DNA from: Hyperoodon ampullatus
Lineage: Eukaryota; Chordata; Mammalia; Artiodactyla; Ziphiidae
Direction: 5' to 3'
DNA: 64,000 bases
Assembly (NCBI GenBank): GCA_949752795.1
Contig: OX457061.1
Location: 4,709,239-4,773,238 of the forward strand
Made by a program: the position numbers and the translations under genes. The notes under the pieces are model-generated. The model had not been told where the DNA came from, searched no databases, and saw only the letters and a program-made list of their open reading frames with translations. Of this stretch, positions 24,216 to 36,584 are shown in pieces. Position 1 is the first letter of the stretch. Each line of letters begins with the position of its first letter.

Positions 24216-24309
24216 CTCTGGCGAGTTTCTCGTGCTGTGAACGAACTAGGCCACCTTCACATACCTGTGAGCTGAAGTCTCAGCACAAACAGTCCCCATT
24301 TTTTACTCT

Positions 24310-24380
24310 CGACAATCGGATGTTTTATAATAAAGACATTGTAAATCAACTACATTTCAATAAAGAATTAAAAAAAAAGA
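24310..24380 (+). mobile_element. L1 3'-end remnant
   Basis: TAAATCAACTACATTTCAAT followed by AAAGAATTAAAAAAAAA resembles the terminal bases and tail of a cetartiodactyl L1. Very short. Confidence 0.45.
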
Positions 24381-24399
24381 ATGAAATGAAAAACAAAAC

Positions 24400-27300
24400 A
24401 AACCCTGTATGTAATGTCCTCCTACCTTGAGTCTCTTTCTCATTGACCTGTGCTCATAGCCAGACAGGAGAAGGGTGATGGCCACAGACAGTGCCCAGTT
24501 AGGAACTCTGCCTGAATCCACTGCATGCAAAGGGAGGAGCCATCCCTAAGTTAACTAGTACCTGGGATTGCTGAGGAAGCAAGGAGGGTGCTGTTCAATG
24601 TCTTCATGATAACATGTCAGAAACCCAAGCTATCACTTTGAGGTTCTGTTCTCCACCACTTGCTCATTTTTAGCCTTCTCTTGGACCTGGGAGTGAGGTA
24701 TACTTTGGATTCTTCTACAGACATCTCTGGAGAACATTTCCCAAGTTGCATCCTTGGAGAGAGCACTGTGATGATATCAAAGTGAAGGGCACGCTTTGTT
24801 AGGAAACTGGTTCTTGAAGAGGTGAGAACTGGGGTTTATTTTATTGTCATAATCATAAAAGGTGACTTTAGTGACCTTAAATCCTTGAGTGTGATACACT
24901 TTGATGAATTTATAATCTTGATTATCCCATGAATACTTTAAAACTCACCTTCTCCTTCTTCCTTGAATCTAATAAAGGTAATCCCTTGTTTTTGTTTCAT
25001 ATCTGTTTATATTTATGAGAGCTAATGATATGCCTTTGGGAAAGAAAGGAAAAGTTCCTCCTGATTCTCTAGCTGGGAGGGGCAGACCAGAGTAAGGCTC
25101 ATTCTTTATCCCCATGTGTTTAATAATATCGCCGTGGCGCTCACGATTCCACCTCTCTTCAGAGGGGCCGTGTGTCAGTGCTGTGTTGCTGCTTCTGAGA
25201 TTGGCACTGTTATATTATTAATAGTACTGATCACACATGCCTTGCATTTAATATAGAACATAAGAGGCTCACCTAGCATGAATGAGAAATCCCAAATTGA
25301 AAGTGGTAGCTGCTATAAAATTTTTAAAGAAGGGAATGTGTTATGATTGAATTTTTGAAATAAAAATAGTGTATTTTTAATCACCAAGTAATGAATGTCC
25401 TTGGGTTCTTGAGTGGGGGGAGGGGGCCTGGTAGGGGAAGAAAGGCAGGTGTCTTCCTCTTACATTTGGGCCAAATAGAATCCAGAGACTTGCACAGAAC
25501 ACCGAGGGTCTAAGTTACACCAACAGGAAGGACGAGAAAATACAAAGGAATTCAGGAAGGCAGCCGTTCCATTATGAACTCATCCGGTTATGCCAGCGAT
25601 GGTGGAGATCTCAGAACAGTTGGAGGTTTATAGACACAAATGTATGTGCTGAAATACCACACTCTGATGACATTCGAGGGAGGGGTAACCTTTGATGATG
25701 AATCTTCTTGCCCTTTTTAGGGGAGTGGAAGGGGAGGCGGGTGGTACTTCACAAGACTCTAAATTTACCAACGTTTTTCAAATTTGAATTTCCTTAGCAA
25801 AAATGTCAAATGATTGTAGATCCGAAAATGCCTTTGTTGGCATTTTAATGGTGCTTTTGGAGCCCAGTGTGGTGTGGAAGGACAAGTGGAAGTGGAAGGA
25901 AAAGCTGTTTCTTTTCTTGGTGATAATGGTATTGAATCTGAAGTCCTGGACTAAACAATGTCCCAGGAATCTTCATGATTTATATATTGTAGGTGATCTT
26001 TTCTTAAACGTTGTTAACCTGTGCCCTTTACAGACAATGCCAGGTCAGAAAATGTCAGGGGAACTTCGGATTGCTTTCACAAGCGTGTAAAGAAAATTAT
26101 TGTCCTCAAACTCCAGAGGCTCTGACGTTCATTCTTAATGGAGTGGTGTGTTTAGAGGGACAAACGCCGTGCATGAGACTGCTTTCGGCTGGTGGGGAAT
26201 GGAAAATATTTGCGTGATAGTTTACTTCTGGACAGGACCAGTTGTGAAGGAGAAAATGTGTGTTTGCTATCTGTCAGGCTGCTGTAGACACCTATTTAAT
26301 TTGTTGGAAAGGTGAATTCTCAAAGCAGGAAGCCTTCTGAAATGCTTATTCACACTCAGACAATTTATCACAGACCAGAAAGATGGCTCAGCTTGGGCTG
26401 CAGTGCCAGGCGCTGCCCATGAGGAGAGGGGCTTGACTCAAGGCTTTGGGAGGGGGGACAAGATGCCAAGAGGGAGGCTGGGTGGAAAAGAGGGCTTTCC
26501 TAGAGCGAGTGGAACCAGGGAAATGGACCCTGTGATGGGGGTGTTTGCCATTCCTACCGATGGGCTGTGCCTCACGAGCCCTCTCAGCTCCTCAAGGTGT
26601 TAAGATCTACAATCGCTGCCTTGTTCTGTACAAAATGTTATTTGCATAGGTGAAAGTGACAAAGTGTCTTCTTGTTCATCTTATCATTTGGGTCATTAAA
26701 GAAAGAGAGATTTAAGTGAAAGTGAGAAAAGAGGCAGTTCTTTGGCAGAGCCAGAAGCAGTGTAACTATTTTCAACCCTATGTTTTGAAACAACTTCGGT
26801 TACTTCGGTTCAGCCCTTTCAGAAAGAAGAAAAGAAAAGAAATCAAACGTGTGGGCTTGACAGGTGGTTTTGCCAAACCACAGTCCAAAGTTGAACTGAG
26901 AGCCCCTCATCATTACTTTTCAAAAAGTTTACTTTTGTGGCAAACACCGAATGAGAACCTATAAAAAGGAGCATAAAAACCATGATTTTATTTCATGAGG
27001 CAGAGACTGTCTCTCACTCCCTTGCGCGTCTCTAGAATTTTTCCACTGTTTTTCCATTTTTCATGGTGGTTGCTGTTATGTTCTTTCTCTTGATTTGAGG
27101 CCAGGGACGGGTCCTCGGGGCTAGCGGGCTAATGGCAGAGTGTCCTCCAGAGCCCAGTCTGCTCTGGCTTGCAGCTAACATCACAGTTATCACCTCGCCC
27201 ACCACATCTACCTTCTGATGGCAGTGCTCACCAGTGGAAAAAAGCTTTCTGCACCTCATTATTTCTGCAACCTGAGATAATTTGCAAATTAATTGATGTG

Positions 27301-29030
27301 TGGGAGGGAAGGCATCTGCTGTTATAAAAACCTTTAACTGCTGCAGTAAAACTTGAAATAAAATTAAGTGTTACTATAGTAAACTAATAGTCCCCAGGTG
27401 ATGACGCACATTTTGTAGTATGCAGGGGCTTACGTTTTCAGGACCTGCTTAACTTTGCAGCTCTACTTTCTGTTTTCTGTTGTAGTTTTTATTTTCATCA
27501 AAGGCATATACAAAAAGGTGAATAAGTAATCCTACAAGATTTATAACAAAAGCATTCGTCCTTTGACTGTTCCACATGCCGCTCCCTGGAGGGAACTCCT
27601 TTGAACTCTTTCAGTTGTTTCTTTGGATACTTGCCTACATTTTTTCTTAACAACTTGCTTAGACTGCTATTTTAGATGTCATCTTTTGACTCCACGATGG
27701 AAGACAGATTTAACTCTCATATCCCACCTTCTCCCCACCAATTTGCTTTAATTGATACTCAGTTTTTATACTGTCATGACTGTGAAGTGTTGTTCACAGC
27801 CAAGCCATACAGTGAACCGCGATTGTTGTGAAGGCTGGGGGTGGGAGGCTGTCTCGCCATTCCGAGTGCAGACTTGTCCCCCTGTTTTCAGTTGTCTCTG
27901 AGGCTCTCTAGGTCAGCCTCTCCTGGCTTCTGATGGGAGTAGGGATCTATATTTACAAAAGACTCAACCGATACTCCTTGTTTTTATTCCCACCCCACTG
28001 GCCCTCCACCACACTGGGTGCCTGCACTCCCTTAGTCTTTGGAAATCCTAGTCTAGTTCACTTTGCTCCTTATTGACTCATTCTCCCCACCAACCGCCCT
28101 AACCCTGTTCCGCTCTCCCTCCCACCTCCCGCCAGCCAGGGGAGGTTTCAAGTACTGCTCTCTGCTGCGGTAGTGCCGGTCCATGTGCTTTCTATAGTCT
28201 ACGGCTTAGTTGACCTCTTTTCTGTTGTCGTCTCCTCTCCTATTCTCTTTATCCTTGGGACTTAACACCCCCTGTTTATTTATTTGCCGTCGTTTTTGTG
28301 GTTTGGGGAGGGAGTATAGTGAACATGACTGTTCATTCTACCATGTGCAACAAGAAGACCTCTGGCTCCTGTTTTGGATACATTTTGCCTCCTATTACAC
28401 ATAGGTTTCCAACATCTGAGTATTTTAAAAAGCACATTTTGATGTAATGGGCTCATATTTTCCATGAAAGGTCTCTTTTTCATTGCACGACTCTAAGAAA
28501 TTTGTGCAGACACTTGCACCTGGCTGATTTGCAATAGAGTAATATGTCTCTGGTTCCCTAGTATGCCTTCTAAGAGGATCTGTCTGATGCTAATATTTCA
28601 TTATGTAGCAGCAAAGAGAGATGATAAAACACTGAATTCTTGAGAAGAAAAGACTGACCTTTCCCCCCTCTTTTACCTACAGGCTGTTTTAAAACCTCTT
28701 TCTCAGCAGAGCTTTCTTCTTACTTTGGGTATCAGCAGTTAGCTTTTCAGGAGTGATAGTTGAGGGCGAGAGTACGCGGGGGGTGACTGCAGTGTTAAAA
28801 GCTGAACTTCTCAAAGAAGCAGCGACTCCATTAAAATTAGAGCCGCTACCCTTGTGCTGGGACAGGGGAAGGCCAGCAGTTGTCTAGTGACGGGGAGGAG
28901 GGATGCTGTCCCCAAGACTCAGCATGGCTCTGGTGCCAGTGCACACAGCCCTGCTTCTTGGAATAATGGTGGAGCACCTGGCCAGGCACTCACCAGGCCT
29001 GTGCCATCTTGAACAGATGGACCATTTAAT
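24400..29030. other. Repeat-poor unique intronic DNA
   Basis: No gene or assignable repeat was recognised in this 4.6-kb block. Frames such as 25803-26090 and 26716-26964 carry no recognisable domains. Low repeat density could reflect functional non-coding sequence, but this cannot be decided here. Confidence 0.45.
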
Positions 29031-29033
29031 GCG

Positions 29034-29405
29034 CTGAATGTTTATATCCCCCCCAAATGTCATATGTTGAAGCCCTGATGTTACCTCAGTGTGATTGTAT
29101 TAGGGGGTGGGGCCTTTAAGGTGATTAACTTAGATGAGGTCCTGAGAGTAGGGCCCCCATAATGGGATTAGATACCCTTATTAGGAGAGGCAGACCGACC
29201 AGAGCGCTTTCTCTCTGTGAGCACACAAAGAACAGGCCACGTGAGCACACAGTGACATGGTGGCCTTGTGCAGGCTAGAAAGAAGGCCCTCACTGAGGAC
29301 CAAGTCTGCTGGCACCTGGATCTTGGACTTGCCAGCCTCCAGAAGTATGAGAAATAAGTGTCTGTGATTAAGCCTCCCAGTATTTTGTTATGGTAAGCTG
29401 AGCTG
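29034..29405 (+). mobile_element. ERVL-MaLR solitary LTR (MLT1/MST-like)
   Basis: The + strand follows the MaLR LTR layout: CATATGTTGAAGCCCTGATG, GGGGGTGGGGCCTTTAAGG, CTTGGACTTGCCAGCCTCCA, GTATGAGAAATAAGTGTCTG, then GTATTTTGTTATGGTAAGCT. No internal retroviral part adjoins it, so it is a solo LTR, an old copy. Confidence 0.75.
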
Positions 29406-30640
29406 ATGAAGGCAGACAAGTAAAAAGCCTTTTACATCTCTTCCTGTCCTTGAAAATGAGGACATAAGCCACCCATTTCAGCATGCTGCCTTTGAGGGGT
29501 CTTTGCATTTTCTGTATGGGAAGTCGAGCCCATTTAAGTCCACCTTTCTTGACCTCTGTGCCACCTTTAGCAGCAGCTCACACACACACAGTAGCCTGTA
29601 TACTTTGATCTGCAACTTTTGGACACCCCTCCCCCCCCCTTTTTTTTGCAAGGGTAATGCAAAATGCAGCTCACAAGCCTGTCTCATACCTTATTAAAAC
29701 ATCATTTCCCCAGCCTTGATCCCAGATTTCTGTGCTTAATCATAGAAAGGCAGCTTGTTCAAATATACATTCTTGTTTGGAAAATTCTGTTGGCTTGTCT
29801 TCCTCACCCCCCGCTCCCGCCCCCCTGCATAGTTTGTAACCCTGCTTCAGGGAGGCTGTTCGTATTAAATATCGTAACTTGCTCATTGGAAAGTTACTTG
29901 TAAACTTAATTAACTCTCTGTCAGTGTTTGAGTTAACTTTCTCCCTTTAATTTCAGCCTCCTTGGTCATAGTTTTCCATACTCAGACCTGTGTCTGTTAA
30001 AGGCTTGGTAAATAGTTTTGAAATGCCAGTTGGTGATATATGGACCTCTTTAGCATTTCTTTGATTTATGTGCAGTGCTGTGGAAAAAGGCAAAGAAAGC
30101 AAATTATGTGGCAAAAAAATGTTGCCAATCTTCACTTTTTTACTCTTAGTTTTAAGAAGTACACTTATCAATCAAATCTGATGGGTTTTCTTTTTTATAA
30201 AGATTGAAATTTTAACTATTTGAAGACTCTTGCAATGCAGGTTTTGTATTTGCTTAATCAGGTGTAGGTTAGAGCTGGAGGAGGGTCTCAGAGTTCTAAA
30301 AGCTCTTTCAGTCTCTACTGTGTGTCCCTATCCTGCTGCCTCCGCCAGTCTTCAACAATATATGCATGAAACAGTCAGATTTTTTTAATAGGATTTGGAA
30401 AGATGGAAGCTTCTCAACGCTGGAAGCATATTGCATCCATGTTTAAAACCCTGAATCCACGTGGTGGGCCAACTAGTGTTGTGTCCTTAGATTAGCTAAT
30501 TGTGACTTGTCAGGTTTCCCTGTGTAGCGTATTCTTGGTGGATTCCAGCTAGAGACTGACTTCTTCAATCAGTGAGTCAACAAATGTTTTTGAGATTATA
30601 CTGTGAATGGATTCAGATTTTAGTGTGTCTGAGAGCTGCC
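29406..30640. other. Unique intronic DNA
   Basis: Nothing coding and no assignable repeat was recognised. Confidence 0.45.
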
Positions 30641-30654
30641 TGGGTTGCTTCTTA

Positions 30655-30795
30655 TAGTGTTCATTCCTGGGCTCCCTGGTAGAAATTCGGATCCAGCAGA
30701 TTTAAGGTGGGGCCATGGAATCTGCATTTTTGGTGGGCACCCTATAGGTGATTCTGATGGCAGAGGATCTCGGGCCGTTTTGAAGAATGAGGCTA
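30655..30795 (+). mobile_element. MER5A-like hAT element, fragment
   Basis: CAGATTTAAGGTGGGGCC, GGAATCTGCATTTTTGGTGG and TAGGTGATTCTGATGGC match the MER5A layout. The outer ends are decayed. Confidence 0.6.
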
Positions 30796-31004
30796 CAGCA
30801 CCCTTTGGTTGTACCACTGCCCTGCCTGATATCCTCAGTGGCACCCCTCCCCCGACCGTCTACCAAGTAAAGTCCACAGAGGGTGTGAAAAAATCCATAC
30901 TGCTTGGGAGTATATGGATTTTTAATTTGTGTAGGCAGGGTGTGTGGGTCTGGCTGTGCACCGTTCCTGCGATGCCTCCGTGCCTTTTCTGAGTGTTTTC
31001 TTAT

Positions 31005-31300
31005 TTATTCGTTTGTCAGGCACTTATTGAGCTACAACAGTGTGCCAGACACTGTTCTGAGTGTCGGAGCTGCGGTGGTGACGAAGAGAACCAGAGTCTG
31101 GGTGTCAGTGGAGCTTTTATTCTAGTGTATGTGTTGGGGGTGGAGTAGAGCAGGGGACGTAAACACTAGACAAAGAAACAACAATACGTATAAAATACCT
31201 GTTTGGGTTGACTGCCGTCATTAAGGTAAAGCACTGCGGTGTGATGGAGAGTACCCAGAGGCGCCTTTGGATCCGGTGGCCAGAGGAAGCTCTCTGCGAA
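31005..31300 (-). mobile_element. L2 LINE fragment
   Basis: Complement of L2: CAGTGTGCCAGACACTGTTC, TGAGTGTCGGAGC, GTGGAGCTTTTATTCTAGTG and GTAAACACTAGACAAAGAAA. Confidence 0.7.
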
Positions 31301-31636
31301 GGTGAAGTTCAGGTTGAGACCCGCGTGATGAGAAGTCACGCGTGCTGCCCGGCCCGCTCGCCACTGCCTGGCTCGGCTTCACAGCTCCTTATCCAGAGCT
31401 TTCGGGTTTGACTGTGTTTTGGATTTTGAATATTTTGGATTATTGAAAGGTAGTATGGTTCATATTACTACGAATGTCTCCAGCGGGGTCTGGGGCAGTA
31501 CCCTGCAATCAAATATTGTGTAGCAAAACGTTTGACTATTCACACTACGTGAGATAAATTAAGATTTAAATAGACTCACATCAGTTCATGTCTGGTTTTG
31601 CTGCCACAGGAGTTTTGGCGCCTGTATTGATGAGAA

Positions 31637-31643
<7 letters not shown>

Positions 31644-31667
<24 letters not shown>

Positions 31668-31861
31668 TGTGGTACGCGGTCCTCTCACTGTTCTGGCCTC
31701 TCCCATTGCGGAGCACAGGCTCCGGACGCTCAGGCTCAGCGGCCATGGCTCACGGGCACAGTCGCTCCGCGGCATGTGGGATCTTCCCGGACCGGGGCAC
31801 GAACCCGTGTCCCCTGCATCGGCAGGCAGATTCTCAACCACTGCGCCACCAGGGAAGCCCC
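31644..31861 (-). mobile_element. Short-form CHR SINE (young)
   Basis: It has a T run of about 28 on the + strand and ends CACCAGGGAAGCCC. A perfect 15-bp duplication, GATGAGAAAGCTTTT, lies at 31629-31643 and 31862-31876. It is about 92% identical to the reverse complement of the copy at 36396-36622. Confidence 0.96.
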
Positions 31862-32300
31862 GATGAGAAAGCTTTTGACTTTCAAAACTTTTTACACGTT
31901 TTTATATTGCCAAAAAAAAAAAAAAAAAATTGTGGCTCTGTAATGCCAGCTTCTTGTCCATCCTTTGTTTCTCAGGTGTGAGAAGGCACTAACTGTGTGA
32001 AAAGGTGGTGTGTGCGAATTTGTCCACTCACATAGCAGCAGGCGGAGGCCTGGAAGAGAACAGGGCAAGTCAAGAGCATCTGGTTACAGGGAGTTGGAAG
32101 AGGCCGCAAGTGCCAGCAGTCAGAGTGGCCGTGAGCTGGGCAGCAGTTGGCCGCATGGCACGAGCTTGCTCCTGTTTTCTAAGGGGCCTGCTTGGGGACA
32201 CATCTGCTCTCTCTACTTCCCAGGGAGCCTCACAGCAAACCCTTATTAACTGGGTGTGACTGCTCGGTGCACCCTGAGAAGGCTGAGCTGGGCCTTTTCC

Positions 32301-32464
32301 CCTTGTCTAGAGCAACGCTCAGCATAACATTAATAATAACACGAGCCAGTGTGTATACAGGACTCATTGTGAACTAGGTGTTATTCTAATTCATTTAATT
32401 CAATCAAAGTATGCAACCACCCTGTGCGGTAGGTACTATTATCTCTATTTTACAGATGAGGAAA
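32301..32464 (-). repeat. Left arm of a 164-bp inverted duplication (MIR-derived)
   Basis: This arm matches the reverse complement of 32854-33017 at 151 of 164 positions with no gaps, by hand alignment. Five of the mismatches cluster at 32321-32330. It contains reversed MIR tail sequence (GGTACTATTATCTCTATTTT, then ACAGATGAGGAAA). It ends at the start of a purine-rich run. Confidence 0.9.
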
Positions 32465-32727
32465 GGGGAGGGAGGGGAGGCAGTAGAGCCCCATCATCCT
32501 CCCACTTTGTGGGGACCTTACGCAAGAAGGTGGTTCAGAGTCCAGATTCCCACTGTACTCTGTCATTTAGTTCAGATCTCCCGTAGCCGTCCCCTGCTAG
32601 TTATGTATTCATGTATTCATTTATTTTAAAAAATACTTCGACACAAGGGTTTGTTAAAAAAAAAAAAAGCAAAAAGGAAATAAAAATAAAATTAAGAATC
32701 CTTCCTGAGAACATGCCAAGTTCTGGA

Positions 32728-32935
32728 GAAGCCGTGGAGTGTAGTGGTTACAGAGCAGGGACTTTGGGGCCAGGCTGTCCAGATTCCAGGCCCGACCCTG
32801 CCACTGACTGGGCTCCACGACCTTGGGCAGGCCACTTACCACCTGTGGCTCAATTTCCTCATCTGTAAAATACAGATAATAGTACCTACCGCATAGGGTG
32901 GTTGCATAGTTTGATTGAGTTAAATGAATTAGAAT
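32728..32935 (+). mobile_element. MIR SINE, overlapping the right inverted arm
   Basis: A well-preserved MIR: GAGTGTAGTGGTTACAGAGC, GACTTTGGGGCCAGGCTG, ACGACCTTGGGCAGGCCACT, TTCCTCATCTGTAAAATAC, then AATAGTACCTACCGCATAGG. Its 3' half is part of the inverted duplication. Confidence 0.85.
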
Positions 32936-33017
32936 AACACCTAGTTCACAATGAGTCCTATATGCACATTGGCTCGTGTTATTATTACCATCATGCGGAG
33001 CGTTGTTCTAGACAAGG
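32854..33017 (+). repeat. Right arm of a 164-bp inverted duplication (MIR-derived)
   Basis: It pairs with 32301-32464 across a 389-bp spacer. It runs from the MIR 3' core (TTTCCTCATCTGTAAA) through CTAGTTCACAATGAGTCC to TTCTAGACAAGG. The two arms are the same length to the base, so they differ only by substitutions. Confidence 0.9.
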
Positions 33018-33787
33018 GCACCTAGCGATGAGGACTAAGGAGCTCTGCGGTGCTCTTGGCTGCTCTTATGGAGCGTGCATTCCAGGCAGATCTCGGCCCT
33101 CTAAAAGCAGAGGACATTTCTTTTTATATCCATCCATGTCTAGCGCTATGCTCTGCATCCGTCAAGCCATCCCGTTCCCAGCAAACATTTATTGCATTCT
33201 CTAATGGTCAGCCCTATAAAAGGGGCTTCAGAAAGACTTCTGGACTGGCTTGAACTAGCTTCAGCTCTTCTCAGCTCCTACCTGCCAGGTACTTAAGGGG
33301 AAAGGCAATGTATTTATTTGAGTATTGTGTAACAAAAGGAAACATTGGCTGTGGCACCAGTTGCCTACTATTTTCCCTTCTCTGGTCCAAAAGGAGGCTG
33401 CTTCTCACCTCTGGAGGGATGTGGCTGGTTATAGACGTGTTGTCACTGTTCCTTCTTGGACATTCCCAGCTGCCTCCTGCTGTCCCCATTTTGTATGCTT
33501 GACTTGTTCTTTACAGCACAATTTGGGGTTTGAGTAGGGCTGTCAGGCATCATAGAAGTAAGTAACTTGCACATCAGAGCAGCCCTTTTTGTGTCAGGGG
33601 CTCAGCTCTCTTATGGTCCTGCCAAACTCTGTGCACTCCCCTCACCGAGATCCACCCAGAAACAGGCCCGTTTTTCACTGGTCCATCTCCTCTAAGGTTT
33701 TTTCATCAGAGGCAAGGCCTTCCAGTTATTGGCTTAGTCACCCCTCACACTCAGTCTAATTGTTAATGGCTCAACAGCCTCAGCTGA

Positions 33788-34100
33788 GTAATAATAATCA
33801 TAGTTAACATTTCTTGAGTGTGTATTTTGTGCCAGCCACTTTGCTCAGTGCTTTCATGTACTTAATTCTCGCTAACTCCAAGAAGCTGAGTGTGGTTTTG
33901 CTCCATGAAACCCTAGGTCGTTTCTAGGGTAATCAAGTGGTATCAAGTAGCAGTATTATCTCCAGTAATAGAAGAGAACTGAGGCTCTGGAAAGTTGAAC
34001 AACTCACCGAAGCTCACGGGTGGTTAAGTAGAGGGCTCATGGTTTATATCCACATAGTTGACTACATACCTACACTCTTAATTAGATTAAGATCAGTAGA
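33788..34100 (-). mobile_element. MIR SINE with internal insertion
   Basis: Reversed MIR: AACATTTCTTGAGTGTGTA, TGTGCCAGCCACTTTGCTCA, then a diverged middle and AACTGAGGCTCTGGAAAGT, GAACAACTCACCGAAGCTCA. It is longer than a normal MIR, so it holds inserted sequence or is two fragments. Confidence 0.65.
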
Positions 34101-34360
34101 AGTCGTACCTCAGTCCTGTTGATCAGTAGAAGTTTCACACTGACCTGTTGTTCATTTTAAACCGAAAACATACCCATTGTATGTATGAGTTTTGCCTTTG
34201 TTTCCTTCCAAAAGAAAAAATCCTAACCCCACATTTATCATAGGAAAATCCTGCATGGACTCCTGCTTTGCCTTTTCTCATACTTCCTGTGTAGACATTC
34301 ACAGTCAGAACTTAAACCAACAAAAAACCTTCAACAGGCCGATAAGGAAGGAAACAAGTA

Positions 34361-34708
34361 CAGTCGGCTCTTCGTATCCGTGGCTTCCGCATTCTCAGAT
34401 TCAACTAATTGCAGAGTGAAAATATTTGGGAAGAGAATTCCAGAAAGCTCCAAAAAGCAAAAGTTGAATTTGCCACTCACTGGCAACTATTCACATAGCA
34501 TCTACATTGTTTTTATAACTATTTACATAGCATTTACGTTGTATTAGGTATTATAAGTAATCTAGAGATGGCTTAAAGTATACGGAAGGATGTGTGTAGG
34601 TTATATATAAATACTGCACCATTTATATAAGGGACTTGAGCATCTGCGGAGTTTGGTATCCACGGCAGGTTCTGGAACCAGTCCCCCGTGGATACCTAGG
34701 GAAGACTG
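34361..34708. mobile_element. MER2-like Tc/mariner (Tigger-type) DNA transposon, complete
   Basis: It starts CAGTCGGCTCTTCGTATCCG and ends as the inverted complement (GGATACCTAGGGAAGACTG), with the TA dinucleotide duplicated at 34359-34360 and 34709-34710. Internal landmarks are ATTCCAGAAAGCTCCAAAAA, TATAAGTAATCTAGAGATGG and GGGACTTGAGCATCTGCGG. The 348-bp length fits MER2. It is non-autonomous; no transposase frame is present. Confidence 0.85.
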
Positions 34709-35324
34709 TACTCTGGGAGTCTGCAGAGAGACTTTGATCTTCCAGTGCTGAATACTTCGTTAGCTGCCTAAGAAATACTCTGTAACTTGCTTGTTTAATG
34801 CGTCAAGGTTGAGCCAAGTTTCTGGGCATTTAGGTGGTTCGTAGCTTTAAAAACCACTCTCCACGGTGTGCTAGAAGGAGCTTCCCAGCTGATCCTCTGG
34901 GTGCCTTTCGTGTTGAGTGCTTACAGCGTCTCCTTAGGCTCCATACAGCTGTCCTGGGCTTTATGGAGAGTTTTATACAGAGTTGGCTGTGAGGCGTCAC
35001 CAGCGTGATGGATCCTTTTCCTCGTTTGTACAAGAGGAACCAAGTTGGGGCTCCTTCTCTGCATACCTCATACAGAACAGCGGGGATGGGGGGCACTTTT
35101 TCCTTTTTTCCATTACACTTACCAGTTTATTATCTGACATGTTTAGGATGACAGTATTTGATTGAAAGGTGATATACTCTTAATCAGTTTTGTGAAAATT
35201 CGGTCATTCTCGGCATCGTTGGAAGAGGCGAATTTTGGGGCATAGTCACTTCTGATAATCACAAGACCAACTCTGTCTGTTCCCGGGGCGCTGGGTCCTG
35301 TGCTTACATCTTCTGCACGAACCA

Positions 35325-35440
35325 TATCACTTAATTTCTATGACCTTCCGTTTCTTCATCTGTAAAAGGAGGCTGCGATACCTCTCTCCATGGGGTTGTT
35401 GTGAGATAAGGAAAAGGCACTTGCGAAGTCTGCCTTAGGG
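35325..35440 (+). mobile_element. MIR fragment
   Basis: CTTCCGTTTCTTCATCTGTA, then GGGGTTGTTGTGAGATAAGG, the MIR core and 3' part. Confidence 0.65.
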
Positions 35441-35509
35441 AGTGTGCTCAGTCAACAAGAGAACAGCTTTGTCCTTGCGAGAGAAATCTTTTTTTTCCCC
35501 CCATATTGG

Positions 35510-35665
35510 GCTGATGGAGAAACAGGCTCACAGGGAAGAGGAAACACCCAGAAATGCCCAGAATAACTCGTACTTGAGCTGAGGTTTGAACTCGGGGCTG
35601 TCTGACTACAAAGCTCGTCCTCCTACCCCGGGGACCACACTGCCTCTGGAGTTGCAGCCTTTGCT
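35510..35665 (-). mobile_element. MIR fragment
   Basis: GGAGAAACAGGCTCACAGGG, then GCTGAGGTTTGAACTCGGGG and CTGTCTGACTACAAAGC are reversed MIR. Confidence 0.6.
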
Positions 35666-36395
35666 GCCAGAGCACAAAGGAAAGCACGTGCCTCCCTGGA
35701 CTTACTGCCCCCAAGCCACCAGGCCTTATTCCTCCCATTCCCGAAGGGAAAAGGCAGTTGTTAAAAATGATCAACAAAAAAAGCGTCTTCCTGAATGTCT
35801 TCTTCTATTTCCTGATTCCTGCTCTCACAGGCCTCCGACCTGAGCCGCTGGCCTTTTGCTTCCACTCCTGTTATTTTCAGCTTGTCTGACATCGTAGTTA
35901 TGTATCTTTTAAAGTCAGTGATCGTATGCCTGTTTCCCATTCTTCTTCTGAGTTTTCTCTGTGCTCCCTTTCCCTCTTCCCCGCCTCCTTGCTTCATTTC
36001 CTGAGTAAGCACGGGCTGGGGCTGAGGCTGATCAGATCCCTGATTTGGAGCCAGTTGGCTCCCACTGACGATGTTTATGATGTTTATGGAAGGAAGCAGC
36101 AGAAGCCGATGGGGGCTGCTTTTGATGGTAATGAAGATGATGCTTAAAGCAGAACTCAGCATTTCATGACATTAGAAGAAGGGAGAGTTAAACTGTCCAA
36201 CTAAATCTAAACTGACTGACTATGAGCACATAGGAATCATTTTTACTACCCATAAAAGAAGTTTATAATAATCTAATCATAATTTTAAATTGATCAGATT
36301 GGTAATTTTTAAAAAATCATGTTTACTGGTTTCTCGACTGAAATCTTTTCAGTGATAAGTCGGCAAATGACTAATGCTTAGAATTCAGTGTCTAG

Positions 36396-36584
36396 GGCTT
36401 CCCTGGTGGCGCAGTGGTTGAGAGTCCGCCTGCCGATGCAGGGGAAACAGGTTCGTGCCCGGGTCTGGGAAGATCCCACATGCCGCGGAGCGGCTGGGCC
36501 CGTGAGCCATGGCCGCTGAGCCTGCGCGTCCGGAGCCTGTGCTCCACAACGGGAGAGGCCACAACAGCGAGAGGCCCGCGTACC

